Source: Asaia krungthepensis NRIC 0535 (GTDB taxonomy: Bacteria > Pseudomonadota > Alphaproteobacteria > Acetobacterales > Acetobacteraceae). Taken from it: a stretch of 46,449 nt of DNA. The stretch spans positions 1-46,449 of the forward strand of contig NZ_BAPV01000007.1 in NCBI RefSeq assembly GCF_025995175.1. The letters run 5' to 3'. The position numbers were made by a program, and so were the translations under genes. Shown piece by piece: positions 1 through 7,894 of this stretch. Each line of letters opens with the position of its first letter. Position 1 is the first letter of the stretch. The notes below the pieces were generated by a model. It was not told the origin of the DNA, ran no database searches, and saw nothing but the letters and a program-made list of their open reading frames with translations.

Positions 1-62
1 CAAGCTCCAAGCTCCAAGCTCCAAGCTCCAAGCTCCAAGCTCCAAGCTCCAAGCTCCAAGCT
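1..62. repeat. 7-bp tandem repeat (CAAGCTC)n
   Basis: The window opens inside a perfect tandem array of the heptamer CAAGCTC, with almost nine uninterrupted copies ending at 62, where the next base breaks the pattern. The array probably continues to the left of the window. It lies about 110 bases upstream of the first gene. A 7-bp unit is not a multiple of three, so copy-number change would shift frame if it lay in a gene and would change spacing if it lay in a promoter. No reading frame across it is supported here. Confidence 0.95.
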
Positions 63-174
63 GCTTCTTCCTCATCCCGTTCCCTGTCAACAGAATGCAA
101 TTGACTATCACTTGCGCAGTCTCTAGCGATGGCCGTGCTCAAGCTCTCGTGAAGGGACAGCTCTCATCGATAAG

Positions 175-1536
175 GTGCGCCACCCTATCCTGTCTCTTCT
201 GAGGGGACGCCGTGACGCTGTGCGCCCAGCGCAGGCACGACGCGGCGTATCGAAGGTCGATGCGCTGCTATGGCCATTGCGTCGCGGGCGCCCTTCGATG
301 CTTCTGCTTCATCGCTATGTCGGACTTGTTCTGGCACCGCTTCTCGTCGTGATCGGGCTGACCGGGAGCATCAGCGTGTTTCGCGTCGAGCTCGATCGGA
401 TGATCAATCCGGATTTCTTCGTCACAGCGCATGAGAGTGCGGCCCTGCCTCTGGGCAGAATCGTGGAAACGATACGGTCGCGCCATCCCGGACAGACCCT
501 GATCGCTGTCGATTATCGCCCCGCGCCGCACGGGACGATCCACGCCTACCTCTCGCCCGCTACCGACAAAGCGGGGCGCACATTGCCGGATGAGTTCTTT
601 CTGGACCCCTCGGATGCGAAGGAACTCGGTAGCCGTGTCGCCGAGGGCTGCTGTCTGGCGCGACGCGTCCTGATTCCGTTCATCTACCGGGTGCATTATT
701 CCCTGGCTGCCGGACCGACCGGTTTATGGATCGTCGGTATTACGGCGCTGGTCTGGAGCCTTGACTGCCTGAACGGCATTCTGCTCACCCTCCCCCCGGT
801 CACACCGCCCTGGCGACGGGGCTTCTGGCCGGGCTGGAAAAAGGCGTGGCTGATTGCGCGCCCCCGCTCTGCGTCGCGTCTGTTTTTCGATATCCATCGT
901 GCATTCGGCCTTTGGCTCTGGATCCTCCTGCTTGGCATGGCGGTAAGTGGGGTGGCACTGTCCCTTGGACCGCAGATTTTCCAGCCGGTCGTGCGCACGT
1001 TCTTCCCTATGGCTGCACCCGTGCCGCCCGTGCCATCACCGAATGGCGCGCATCGCCTGAGCCTGGATGAGGCAGAGTCACGGGCCTATGGTTTTGTCGT
1101 GGCGCATGGCGTCACAGCGCGCCCTGCCGCCCTTTTGCTCGGTACGGCACCCGAAAGCGCGATGTTCTATCTTTTCAGCGACGATGACAGTTTTCCTGCG
1201 GGATTCGGCAGCCCGATGATCACGGTTGATCGCGAGACCGGCGCGATCATTCAGTCGGAATTCCCGCCGCACGGACGACTGGGCGATATGATCCTGCAGT
1301 TCCAGGACCCGTTTCACAGTGGCAGGCTGGCAGGATTGGCCGGTCGTATCCTCGTCTGTTTCAGCGGTGTCGTGACGTCCCTGCTCTCAATCACCGGTAT
1401 CCTGATCTGGCAGCGTAAACGTCGTGCCCGGCTGGAAGCAGCGCGCAAAGTCATGTCACGACAGGCCCCTGACCCTGATCGTGCGCCTCCCAATCACACA
1501 CCCTGCGCTCAACCTAATAAGCCCGGCAGGGTCTGA
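175..1536 (+). CDS. PepSY-associated transmembrane protein
   Basis: This is a membrane protein of the PepSY_TM family, whose members often sit beside TonB-dependent siderophore receptors and are thought to help reduce or release iron at the inner membrane. The 453-residue product has a first membrane helix at about residues 46-66, a PepSY-like periplasmic part around 90-130, helices near 183-205 and 244-265, and a last helix near 398-416 followed by a basic tail (QRKRRAR). Family-typical histidines lie in LHRY (46), RVHYS (174) and DIHRAFG (241). The GTG start at 175 has only a distant AGGGACAG sequence upstream. An ATG at 298 (residue 42), directly before the first helix, is an equally good start and would give 412 residues. 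No iron receptor is visible in the window, so the iron link is family knowledge only. Confidence 0.85.
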   Translation: MRHPILSLLRGRRDAVRPAQARRGVSKVDALLWPLRRGRPSMLLLHRYVGLVLAPLLVVIGLTGSISVFRVELDRMINPDFFVTAHESAALPLGRIVETIRSRHPGQTLIAVDYRPAPHGTIHAYLSPATDKAGRTLPDEFFLDPSDAKELGSRVAEGCCLARRVLIPFIYRVHYSLAAGPTGLWIVGITALVWSLDCLNGILLTLPPVTPPWRRGFWPGWKKAWLIARPRSASRLFFDIHRAFGLWLWILLLGMAVSGVALSLGPQIFQPVVRTFFPMAAPVPPVPSPNGAHRLSLDEAESRAYGFVVAHGVTARPAALLLGTAPESAMFYLFSDDDSFPAGFGSPMITVDRETGAIIQSEFPPHGRLGDMILQFQDPFHSGRLAGLAGRILVCFSGVVTSLLSITGILIWQRKRRARLEAARKVMSRQAPDPDRAPPNHTPCAQPNKPGRV

Positions 1537-1563
1537 CTGCCTCGTCTGTAATCGAGCCGACGT

Positions 1564-1953
1564 TCAGTCCAGAGCAAGGAAAGGTCCGTCGGACAGAACC
1601 TCGATGGATAACACACCGGGGCCGGCAATGATCCGCTCGCCCAGCGGCAGGATGGCGTTCCCTGTTGTCCAGCGCGCATTCGGCTCCCCTGCATCGCCCC
1701 ATCCGTCGAGCACATCCGCCTCGCAATGGGTGGCAATGGCGAGGGTATGATCGGAGTCGAAAAGAGTCATCTTGCCGACCAGCACCCCACGCGGTGTTCC
1801 GTCTTTCATCACGCTACTGGCGTGACACAGGGAGACAAGGCGGAGTGCCCGGATCTGACCGGGGATGAGGAATACCCATGTCCGGCCATTCCTGCGCGCG
1901 GCCCGTATCCGCCGCCCGCGTTCATCGACGAGATGAAGATCGGGATCATCCAT
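1564..1953 (-). CDS. small protein resembling the C-terminal domain of Hint proteins
   Basis: A 129-residue protein with no signal peptide or membrane helix. Its pattern (LVDERGRRI near the start, WVFLIPGQIRALRLVSL, then GVLVGKMTLFD, LDGWGD, and RWTTGNAILPLG near the end) resembles, from memory, the C-terminal beta-rich module seen in Acetobacteraceae Hint-domain and some surface-polysaccharide proteins. No Hint protease core is present upstream on this strand, so it is either a stand-alone version or what is left of a longer gene. It ends about 27 bases past the end of the convergent PepSY gene. Function unknown; the family resemblance is recollection, not a search. Confidence 0.55.
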   Translation of the reverse strand: MDDPDLHLVDERGRRIRAARRNGRTWVFLIPGQIRALRLVSLCHASSVMKDGTPRGVLVGKMTLFDSDHTLAIATHCEADVLDGWGDAGEPNARWTTGNAILPLGERIIAGPGVLSIEVLSDGPFLALD

Positions 1954-2425
1954 TAGCTTCAGGGCAGGGCTCCCCTCATTCTCACGCGGTTCCTTCCGGA
2001 AAATGCGATGGGGAATGACGACCTCAACCCGTCATGACCTTTCACGCCCTCGGGATCGATAACCGCTTCTTCTGGTGTGCTCTGTAACTGGTTCCACCCG
2101 TGCAGGCCAGTATCTCGCAGGTAGCAGCTTCGAGAGTATGACCGCTTATTGTTTCCTCGCCGCTCCAGGCAAATGAGACGAGGCCCGGTGAACGATACCG
2201 GGTGAACGGTATCGAGCGAGAAAGCAGAGGGAGAATTCATCAGAGAGCGGTACGAAAGCGACCTATGTCATTGGTCCGGCTACAGAGGTTTTTCGCGATA
2301 ATGAATAGCCATGCATCACAAAACCTCGATCACGTCAGAAAGACAGGAACGACCCTTCCCGCCTCGCATTGATCACAGGTCCGTGAAATCGGGACCTACA
2401 ATGTTCCACGATCAGGAGAGTGTCC
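1954..2425. other. gene-free stretch upstream of the SDR gene
   Basis: About 470 bases without a convincing gene; the frames crossing it have no recognisable protein. It holds the perfect inverted repeat at 2193-2214. A TACAAT hexamer at 2397-2402 could be the -10 element of the SDR gene, but no good -35 sits 16-18 bases before it. Confidence 0.5.
2193..2214. promoter_or_regulatory. perfect inverted repeat, possible operator
   Basis: CGATACCG and CGGTATCG form perfect 8-bp arms around a 6-base spacer (GGTGAA). The surrounding bases also form a direct repeat, GGTGAACGATACC followed by GGTGAACGGTATC. There is no T-run, so a terminator is unlikely. It lies about 210 bases before the SDR gene. 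The same GATACCG/CGGTATC half-sites recur, in the opposite order, in the palindrome at 7895-7910. Confidence 0.5.
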
Positions 2426-3286
2426 ATGCCAGAGCAGATCCCGCCCCAGTCGCAGTCCCATCAACCCGGTATCGAAAAAGAGATGCGCCCTCTCGCAACC
2501 CATATCAGGGCAAACTATCGCGGCAGCGGCAAGCTTGCAGGCAGAAAGGCAATCGTGAGTGGTGGCGATAGCGGCATCGGGCGCTCGGCTGCCCTGCATT
2601 TTGCCCGTGAAGGGGCGGATGTCGCGATCCTCTATTTCGAGGAGCATGATGACGCTGATGAAACAAAGAGACTCATCGAAGCCGAGGGGGTCAGATCCCT
2701 CGCCCTCTCAGGCGATATCCGCTCCAGCCATTTCTGTAACGAGGCTGTCAGCCAGGTTGTCGAAGCCTTCGGTGGGCTGGATGTTCTGGTCAATAATGCG
2801 GGCTGGCAGGTCGTCAATCAGGACAGCGCAACCATTACCGACGAGGAATGGCAGCGTCATATGGATACCAACATCAATGGCTATTTCTATCTGACGCGTG
2901 CCGCCCTGCCCCATCTCAACAAGGGAAGCGCCATCGTCAATACCTCGTCGATCAATGCCTATCGCGGAAGCGCCGGGCTGCTGGCCTATTCTACCACCAA
3001 GGCCGCCGAGATGGGGTTCACCCGCGCCCTGGCGCTCGAACTGGTGGAAAAAGGCATCCGCGTCAATGCCGTCGCTCCGGGGCCGGTCTGGACACCCCTC
3101 CAGCCTGCCAGTTGGGGTCCCATAGACCCGGAACAGGTCTCGGCTCTGGCCAGTTCGGTGCCGATGGATCGATGTGGCGATCCGTCCGAGCTCGGCCCGG
3201 CCTATGTCTATCTGGCGAGTGAAGATGCCTCCTTCGTGACTGGCCAGACATTACACGTCAATGGCGGAACCATCATCAACGGTTGA
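2426..3286 (+). CDS. SDR-family oxidoreductase (YghA/glucose dehydrogenase-like)
   Basis: A 286-residue classical short-chain dehydrogenase/reductase of the group with a 40-residue N-terminal extension (YghA-like), which reduces aldehydes or oxidises sugars and polyols with NAD(P). Visible motifs are the cofactor loop GGDSGIG (about 46-52), NNAG (123-126), the catalytic serine in NTSS (about 174), and the YSTTK pair Tyr188/Lys192. The sequence ends in the usual VTGQTLHVNGG. The ATG at 2426 was chosen because AGGAG lies 7 bases upstream (2413-2418); the in-frame GTG at 2420 overlaps that site. It stands alone, followed by a strong hairpin. The substrate cannot be told from sequence. Confidence 0.88.
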   Translation: MPEQIPPQSQSHQPGIEKEMRPLATHIRANYRGSGKLAGRKAIVSGGDSGIGRSAALHFAREGADVAILYFEEHDDADETKRLIEAEGVRSLALSGDIRSSHFCNEAVSQVVEAFGGLDVLVNNAGWQVVNQDSATITDEEWQRHMDTNINGYFYLTRAALPHLNKGSAIVNTSSINAYRGSAGLLAYSTTKAAEMGFTRALALELVEKGIRVNAVAPGPVWTPLQPASWGPIDPEQVSALASSVPMDRCGDPSELGPAYVYLASEDASFVTGQTLHVNGGTIING

Positions 3287-3321
3287 GCACACACCCCGAT
3301 CCTTCCTTTTGATACGGGGAG

Positions 3322-3360
3322 GCAAAGGGGCGAGGGAACAGTTCCCCGTCGCCCCTTTGC
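3322..3360. terminator. strong hairpin after the SDR gene
   Basis: GCAAAGGGGCGA and TCGCCCCTTTGC are perfect 12-bp arms. Inside them GGGAAC and GTTCCC add a further 6-bp stem around a single base, with a two-base bulge. It starts 36 bases after the SDR stop codon. The right side is followed by TCTC rather than a T-run, so it may act as an mRNA 3'-end stabiliser or an imperfect terminator. Confidence 0.6.
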
Positions 3361-3412
3361 TCTCATCGAGGCCCCTTCGGCTCAGACCAGAACAATATGA
3401 CTTCCTCGCTGC

Positions 3413-3448
3413 TTGCTTCGCTCAATATATCTGTTATTCTGGATATAT
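3413..3448 (+). promoter_or_regulatory. arsR promoter and ArsR operator over the start codon
   Basis: ATATATC (3425-3431) and GATATAT (3442-3448) form a perfect 7-bp inverted repeat with a 10-base spacer, an ArsR/SmtB-type operator layout. Its right arm includes the first two bases of the arsR start codon at 3447. A possible -35 TTGCTT (3413-3418) and -10 TATTCT (3435-3440) are 16 bases apart. They would place the transcription start at about the ATG, giving a leaderless mRNA. No Shine-Dalgarno sequence is seen before the ATG. Confidence 0.6.
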
Positions 3449-3800
3449 GGATAATTCAGACGCCCTGGCCGCCTTCTCTGCGCTGTCGCAGCCTTCGCGA
3501 CTGGCGATCTTCCGGCTTCTCATCCAGCACGAGCCGGAAGGATTAAGGGCGGGGGAAATCGCACAGACTCTGACCCAGCCCCAGAATACCATCTCGACCC
3601 ATCTGTCGATCCTGCAACGCGCAGGGCTTCTGACCTCGGAACGTCAGGGAAGGGTAATCACCTATCGTGCGGCGCTGATTCAGCTCGAGGCGTTGATGCA
3701 GTTCATGCTGGCCGAGTGTTGCGCCGGGCGTCCTGATCTCTCGACACCCATCCTCTCTGGCCTACGCCCGTGCTGCATGGGGGCCAAGCCCGAGGGATGA
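3447..3800 (+). CDS. arsR: ArsR-family arsenic-responsive repressor
   Basis: A 117-residue winged-helix repressor of the ArsR/SmtB family. The core runs from [14 protein letters not shown] (about 12-25) through the recognition helix region [17 protein letters not shown] (46-62) and the wing GRVITY. Near the C-terminus are two vicinal cysteine pairs, Cys91-Cys92 and Cys109-Cys110. This matches the class of ArsR that binds As(III) or Sb(III) with C-terminal cysteines, as in the Acidithiobacillus protein, rather than the E. coli CxC type. The frame is open further upstream, but the protein family starts at this ATG. The stop codon lies just before or overlaps possible arsH starts, so the two are co-transcribed. 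The operator over its start suggests autorepression. Confidence 0.9.
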   Translation: MDNSDALAAFSALSQPSRLAIFRLLIQHEPEGLRAGEIAQTLTQPQNTISTHLSILQRAGLLTSERQGRVITYRAALIQLEALMQFMLAECCAGRPDLSTPILSGLRPCCMGAKPEG

Positions 3801-3838
3801 ACTCTTGGGGGCACGCATTTTATGAAAGGGTTTCTCTA

Positions 3839-4531
3839 GTGCCGGACAGCAGCCTCTTCGATTCCCGTCACCTTCCGCCGATCGACATGTCGCGCCTTGA
3901 ACCGGCAGATCATGCTGCTCACAGGCCTCGCATCCTCCTGCTTTACGGCTCGCTGCGTCCACGCTCGTTCAGCCGTCTGCTCGTAGAGGAGGCCGAACGC
4001 ATCCTGACCGCCTTGGGCGCCGAGACCCGTATCTTTGACCCGGCGGATCTGCCACTGCTTGACACTGTGCCTGATACGCACCCCAAGGTGCAGGAATTAC
4101 GTGCTCTGTCCTCATGGTCGGAAGGTCATGTCTGGTGCAGTCCGGAACGCCACGGCACGATCACGGCAATCTTCAAGAACCAGATAGACTGGTTGCCGCT
4201 CGAACTCGGCTCCATTCGCCCCACGCAGGGACGTACGCTTGCCGTCATGCAGGTTTGCGGCGGCTCCCAGAGCTTCAACAGTGTGAACGCCCTTCGTGTA
4301 TTGGGACGCTGGATGCGGATGCTCACCATCCCCAACCAGTCCAGCGTACCGATGGCTTACAAGCAGTTCGACGAGAATGACCGCATGATCCCCTCGACAC
4401 TCTATGACCGGGTGGTCGACGTCATGGAGGAGCTCATGAAATTCACCCTTCTGACCCGCGACCGCGCCGATTATCTGGTTGACCGCTACAGTGAGAGGCG
4501 CGCCAGTTTCACGCTGCCCGAAGCGCTTTAG
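3839..4531 (+). CDS. arsH: arsenical resistance protein ArsH (NADPH:FMN oxidoreductase)
   Basis: ArsH is an NADPH-dependent FMN flavoprotein of the flavodoxin-like fold; in other bacteria it oxidises trivalent organoarsenicals and reduces quinones or metals. This 230-residue product has the family blocks [37 protein letters not shown] and [17 protein letters not shown]. The GTG at 3839 was chosen because AAAGGG lies 8 bases upstream. An ATG at 3797, overlapping the arsR stop as ATGA, would add 14 residues ([14 protein letters not shown]) and imply translational coupling. No arsenite pump (ArsB/Acr3) or arsenate reductase gene accompanies the pair here. The 3' end overlaps the convergent isomerase gene by 23 bases. 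Confidence 0.9.
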   Translation: MPDSSLFDSRHLPPIDMSRLEPADHAAHRPRILLLYGSLRPRSFSRLLVEEAERILTALGAETRIFDPADLPLLDTVPDTHPKVQELRALSSWSEGHVWCSPERHGTITAIFKNQIDWLPLELGSIRPTQGRTLAVMQVCGGSQSFNSVNALRVLGRWMRMLTIPNQSSVPMAYKQFDENDRMIPSTLYDRVVDVMEELMKFTLLTRDRADYLVDRYSERRASFTLPEAL

Positions 4532-5384
4532 CCGCGTGATCATCCCAGGCGCGGCGTAGCCCCTGTTTCGAATGGCGTATCACGTCTTCAAGATCCTGGT
4601 CGTACAGGCTGTCCGGCACATCTGAAGAGAAGATTTCGAGCGTGCAGACACCCCGGAACCCGGCCTCCCATGTGGCATGCAGCAACGGGCCAAGCGGAAT
4701 GGCACCCGAGCCGGGAACAATCCGGTCCATGCCTGAAAGCGGCGTGCGCCAGTCGCTGGCCTGGACCACAAAGATACGGTGCCCGGCGCGACGGATGGCC
4801 GCACTGCAATCCGGCTGCTGCCAGATATTCCAGTAATCGAGGCACAGCCCACAGGACGCATGACCGACGGCATCCAGCAGATCGAGTGCCTGATCGATAG
4901 TCCAGATCGCCGTCTCGACATTGATGGAGGTGGGATTGAGCGGCTCGATGGCGATCTTGACCCCAAGATCGGCGGCGAGAGGTGCAAGGCGGCGCAGATA
5001 ATGCACCGTCTCATCGAGGCAGCGCTGCATGTTCCCGTCATGCGGCGCCCCCGTGTTCATGACGAAGGATGCGCCCTCGGCATGGGGAGCGAGCGTTTTC
5101 AGGCTCTGCGCGAAGGCGTCGACACGCGCCTCGACAGCTTCTGGCTGAGGCGCCATCCTGCTGCCGAAAAATGTGCGTATGCGTGGCTGCACGGCGCTGA
5201 TTGCCAGACCTGACTGAGACGCCAGCTCCATCTGCGCGGCCGCACGCGAAGGGTCGAGCTTGGCCTCGCAAACTTCGATGGCATCGACGCCAAGCGACGC
5301 ATAATGCGCAACGTCCTCCTCGAAGGACCAAGGCTGTGTGGTGAATTCGTTGACCCCGAAACGGAAAGGAAAGCTTCCGGTCAT
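4509..5384 (-). CDS. sugar phosphate isomerase/epimerase (TIM barrel)
   Basis: A 291-residue protein of the xylose-isomerase-like TIM-barrel family (AP endonuclease family 2 fold), which includes hydroxypyruvate isomerase and inosose dehydratase. Likely metal-binding positions lie in IEPLNP (Glu), LDYWNIW (Asp) and [11 protein letters not shown] (Glu), with a VQASDWR strand between them. The start at 5384 overlaps the stop of the upstream hydrolase as ATGA, which fits translational coupling; the frame is open further back but inside the hydrolase gene. The substrate is unknown. The partner hydrolase suggests a small catabolic unit, but that is inference. Confidence 0.8.
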   Translation of the reverse strand: MTGSFPFRFGVNEFTTQPWSFEEDVAHYASLGVDAIEVCEAKLDPSRAAAQMELASQSGLAISAVQPRIRTFFGSRMAPQPEAVEARVDAFAQSLKTLAPHAEGASFVMNTGAPHDGNMQRCLDETVHYLRRLAPLAADLGVKIAIEPLNPTSINVETAIWTIDQALDLLDAVGHASCGLCLDYWNIWQQPDCSAAIRRAGHRIFVVQASDWRTPLSGMDRIVPGSGAIPLGPLLHATWEAGFRGVCTLEIFSSDVPDSLYDQDLEDVIRHSKQGLRRAWDDHAAKALRAA

Positions 5385-6187
5385 GCGATGAACTCCAGAA
5401 CGGCACAATTGAATTTCTCGGTTTCGTCGATGAACAGCATGTGCGAACTCGCCGAAAAACGCAGTTCTCTGCATTGCGGCATGTTCTGCGCCACCCAACT
5501 CGGCCCCTCCGGCACCAGAACCGCGTCCTTCTCGGCAACCATCATGAGGGCGGGCAGCTTCAAATGGGGCAGGACATCACGCCAGTCATGGACCGTATGA
5601 TCCTCCATCATCGCCGCTCGCGCATGGGCGGGGCTCTTGGCCATCTCGGACAGGAGCATGGCACGTTCTTCTTCTGGCAGCTCGGAGGCACAGCAATCGG
5701 CCAGATTCTGACGGTCGAACGCATCAGGCGTCAGGGTGAGTTTCTGAATGGTCTCGGCGAGGCCCGCCTGATCGTAACAGGCCGCATGACCATGCTTCCA
5801 TTCGGAAGAATAATATTGTCGCGGTGTCTGCTGCACGAAGATTGCATCGCGCAAACGCACAGGGCCGAAGAGCTCGAGATAGGACCAGATGATCGGGCAA
5901 CCGATGGACCAGCCCAGCACCGTGACATCGTCGAGATCGAGCGCCTGCAGAAGGTCGCGCAGATCTGCCGCAAGACGGGCAATGCGATAAGAGTGATCCG
6001 GCTTGTCGGATTCACCATGCCCACGGAGATCGAGGGTGATGACACGCGCATGCTCCGCCAGAGCGGGCACGTTTCGATGAAAAAAGCGTCCGGAGAACGT
6101 CCAGCCATGCATCATGACCAGAGGCCGGCCCTGCCCCTCCTCGCGGTAATGCAGCCTTGTGTCGTCGCTGGCAGTGATAAAGGGCAT
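5381..6187 (-). CDS. alpha/beta-fold hydrolase
   Basis: A 268-residue alpha/beta hydrolase of the esterase/non-haem chloroperoxidase type. Visible features are the oxyanion HGW (about 28-30), LDLRGHGESDKP, the nucleophile elbow GWSIG, an acid in VAEKDAVLVP, and the catalytic histidine in SSHMLF near the end. GAGGAA sits 6 bases before the ATG. It is the first gene of a two-gene unit with the sugar isomerase, sharing an ATGA overlap. There is no signal peptide, so it is cytoplasmic. The natural substrate, a lactone or an ester, cannot be read from sequence. Confidence 0.85.
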   Translation of the reverse strand: MPFITASDDTRLHYREEGQGRPLVMMHGWTFSGRFFHRNVPALAEHARVITLDLRGHGESDKPDHSYRIARLAADLRDLLQALDLDDVTVLGWSIGCPIIWSYLELFGPVRLRDAIFVQQTPRQYYSSEWKHGHAACYDQAGLAETIQKLTLTPDAFDRQNLADCCASELPEEERAMLLSEMAKSPAHARAAMMEDHTVHDWRDVLPHLKLPALMMVAEKDAVLVPEGPSWVAQNMPQCRELRFSASSHMLFIDETEKFNCAVLEFIA

Positions 6188-6492
6188 GGGCGCTTCCTCG
6201 CATTTGCGTGATCGTCATGGACGTGCTCTGGCAAGCGCGCGAAGCGTGACCGGGTTCCTTGCGGGAGAGAGCGGTCTGACGCGTCGATCGCCGGTGTGTG
6301 GAGAGCCGCTCCCGCCGGAGGAAACGCGACTGGCCCGAGGCGTTAAGATTCCGAATGCTGATGTTTCGAGCTGGGAGGCCCCTGATGCCAGCATTCGTGT
6401 CGATCATAGCAGGCAGAGCCGAAGCCATGTCACTGCTCAGGCAGGAGCGTGCCTCCAAGGCTCAGATTTATGCGTGTGGGGGCAAGGATATC
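6188..6492. other. intergenic region between divergent genes
   Basis: About 305 bases between the divergently oriented hydrolase (minus) and the DUF2256 gene (plus). Open frames cross it but carry no recognisable protein and no coding-like pattern. Promoters for both genes are expected here; I could not pick a convincing pair of hexamers. Confidence 0.4.
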
Positions 6493-6678
6493 ATGGGACG
6501 TGGCAAGGGACGTGTGGCGCCCCGACCGGATAAGGCCAATTTGCCGGAAAAGATGTGTCCTGTCTGTCATCGACCATTCTCATGGCGCCGCAAATGGGCA
6601 CGCGACTGGGAGCAGGTTCGATACTGTTCCGATGCCTGCCGCAGGAAGGGGCTGCCTTGTGATGCCTCGACTCAATAA
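6493..6678 (+). CDS. DUF2256 small zinc-ribbon protein
   Basis: A 61-residue protein with the DUF2256 pattern: [20 protein letters not shown], then [17 protein letters not shown]. The CPVC and CSDAC pairs form a likely four-cysteine zinc site. AAGGA lies four bases before the ATG at 6493; the frame extends upstream, but the conserved family begins around here. Members are often found near photolyase/cryptochrome genes, none of which is visible in this window. Molecular role unknown. Confidence 0.82.
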   Translation: MGRGKGRVAPRPDKANLPEKMCPVCHRPFSWRRKWARDWEQVRYCSDACRRKGLPCDASTQ

Positions 6679-6725
6679 GCGGCCAGAGACGGCCGAAGGC
6701 CTCAACCCGGATGCAGAAAACAAAA

Positions 6726-6755
6726 AACCCCACCCTCTTTCGAGAGCGGGGTTTT
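6726..6755. terminator. bidirectional rho-independent terminator
   Basis: AACCCC (6726-6731) pairs with GGGGTT (6748-6753), with an inner CTCT/AGAG stem around TTCG. The hairpin is flanked by a run of A on the left and a run of T on the right, so it can end transcripts from both sides. It sits between the convergent DUF2256 gene and the rplM-rpsI operon. Confidence 0.85.
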
Positions 6756-6772
6756 TCGCAACCCTGAAGCCA

Positions 6773-6790
6773 GTGGGGCCAAGGCCCCAC
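6773..6790. repeat. perfect palindrome just after rpsI
   Basis: GTGGGGCC and GGCCCCAC are perfect 8-bp arms around AA, starting 6 bases beyond the rpsI stop on the minus strand. With the terminator at 6726-6755 it gives the rpsI mRNA two successive stem-loops at its 3' end. Confidence 0.7.
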
Positions 6791-6796
6791 CGGTGA

Positions 6797-7282
6797 TCAG
6801 CGCTTGGAGAACTGGAAGGAACGACGTGCCTTGGCGCGGCCGTACTTCTTGCGCTCGACAACGCGGCTGTCACGGGTCAGGAAGCCTGCAACCTTCAGAA
6901 TGCCACGCAGAGCGGGGTCATAATGGGTCAGGGCGCGCGAGATGCCGTGACGCACTGCACCAGCCTGGCCGGACAGACCGCCGCCCTTGACCGTGCAATA
7001 CACGTCGAACTGGTTGTAGCGATCAGTCAGCAGGAAGGGCTGCGTGATCAGCATGCGCAGAACCGGACGGGCGAAGTACGTCGTGACCGGACGACCGTTG
7101 ACGATGATGTCACCCTTGCCCGGCTTGACCCATACGCGAGCCGTGGCGTCCTTACGACGACCCGTTGCATAGGAACGGCCCTGTGCATCGCGCTTGACTT
7201 CGTGAACCGGTGCGGCCTGCGTGGCAGGAGCGATACCGGCGAGGTCCTGAAGCGTACCTGTGCGCTCTTGAGTTTCAGACAT
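6797..7282 (-). CDS. rpsI: 30S ribosomal protein S9
   Basis: Ribosomal protein uS9 of the small subunit, whose C-terminal tail reaches the P-site tRNA. The 161-residue product has the core from [16 protein letters not shown] through [19 protein letters not shown] to the basic C-terminus [18 protein letters not shown] roughly 35-residue acidic/Ala-rich N-terminal extension precedes the core, typical of alphaproteobacterial S9. The start is 5 bases after the rplM stop, so the two form the usual L13-S9 operon. Confidence 0.97.
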   Translation of the reverse strand: MSETQERTGTLQDLAGIAPATQAAPVHEVKRDAQGRSYATGRRKDATARVWVKPGKGDIIVNGRPVTTYFARPVLRMLITQPFLLTDRYNQFDVYCTVKGGGLSGQAGAVRHGISRALTHYDPALRGILKVAGFLTRDSRVVERKKYGRAKARRSFQFSKR

Positions 7283-7287
7283 ATCTC

Positions 7288-7764
7288 TCAGGCCTCGATC
7301 ACATTGAGGGTGTTCTTGCGGTTCATGGACGCAACATCCAGCTTGACCGGCTGCTGGCCTTCATGCGGGTGCTTGTCGCCGGCATAGACATACAGATGCT
7401 TCATCTGGGCGCGCTGCAGAGGGCCGCGCGTGATCATACGCTCGACAGCCTTCTCGATCACGCTGCCGGGGTTCTTGCCCTCGAGGCGCTGCGTGATGGT
7501 GCGCTCCTTGATGCCACCGGGATGACCCGTGTGGTAATGGAACAGCTTCTGCCCCACCTTGTTGCCGGTCAGGACGATCTTCTCGGCGTTGATCACGACG
7601 ATGTTGTCGCCGCAATCGACATGCGGGGTGTACTGGGGCTTGTGCTTGCCGCGCAGGCGGGTCGCGATGATGGTGGCGAGGCGGCCAAGAACGAGCCCTT
7701 CGGCGTCGATCAGGGTCCAGCCTTTCGTCACCTCTGCAGGCTTCAACGAAAGTGTGGTCTTCAT
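7288..7764 (-). CDS. rplM: 50S ribosomal protein L13
   Basis: Ribosomal protein uL13 of the large subunit, 158 residues. Diagnostic stretches are [16 protein letters not shown] near the N-terminus, [17 protein letters not shown], and [13 protein letters not shown] with [21 protein letters not shown]. It is the first gene of the rplM-rpsI operon. A well-placed promoter lies about 45-70 bases upstream. Confidence 0.97.
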
Positions 7765-7806
7765 GATTCTGACTGATCCAGCAACATGTGTTGGTATTGG
7801 GGGCGC

Positions 7807-7835
7807 CTTATGGGGCGCGTTTGCTCACAGGTCAA
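7807..7835 (-). promoter_or_regulatory. promoter of rplM-rpsI
   Basis: On the minus strand a -35 TTGACC (7830-7835) and a -10 CATAAG (7807-7812) are separated by exactly 17 bases. Transcription would start near 7800, leaving a leader of about 35 bases before rplM. This is the best sigma70-type match I see in the window. Confidence 0.65.
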
Positions 7836-7856
7836 GCTTTTTCGACTCTTGTCACC

Positions 7857-7892
7857 ATGCGAAAAATGGCTGTTTTCCGCCATTTTTCGCAT
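7857..7892. repeat. 14-bp perfect inverted repeat
   Basis: ATGCGAAAAATGGC and GCCATTTTTCGCAT are perfect 14-bp arms around an 8-base loop (TGTTTTCC). It lies between the rplM promoter and the divergent gene at 7999. There is no T-run directly after either arm, so it is not a typical terminator. It could be an operator, a cruciform or an mRNA hairpin from distal transcription. Confidence 0.8.
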
Positions 7893-7894
7893 AT

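Noticed and set aside
1-62. CRISPR-like array
   Set aside because: The repeats are 7 bases long and contiguous, with no spacers.
3261-3446. Upstream extension of the arsR frame
   Set aside because: It overlaps the SDR gene and crosses a strong hairpin; the ArsR family begins at the ATG at 3447.
5441-6211. 256-codon plus-strand frame opposite the hydrolase gene
   Set aside because: Antisense shadow of a gene with clear alpha/beta-hydrolase motifs.
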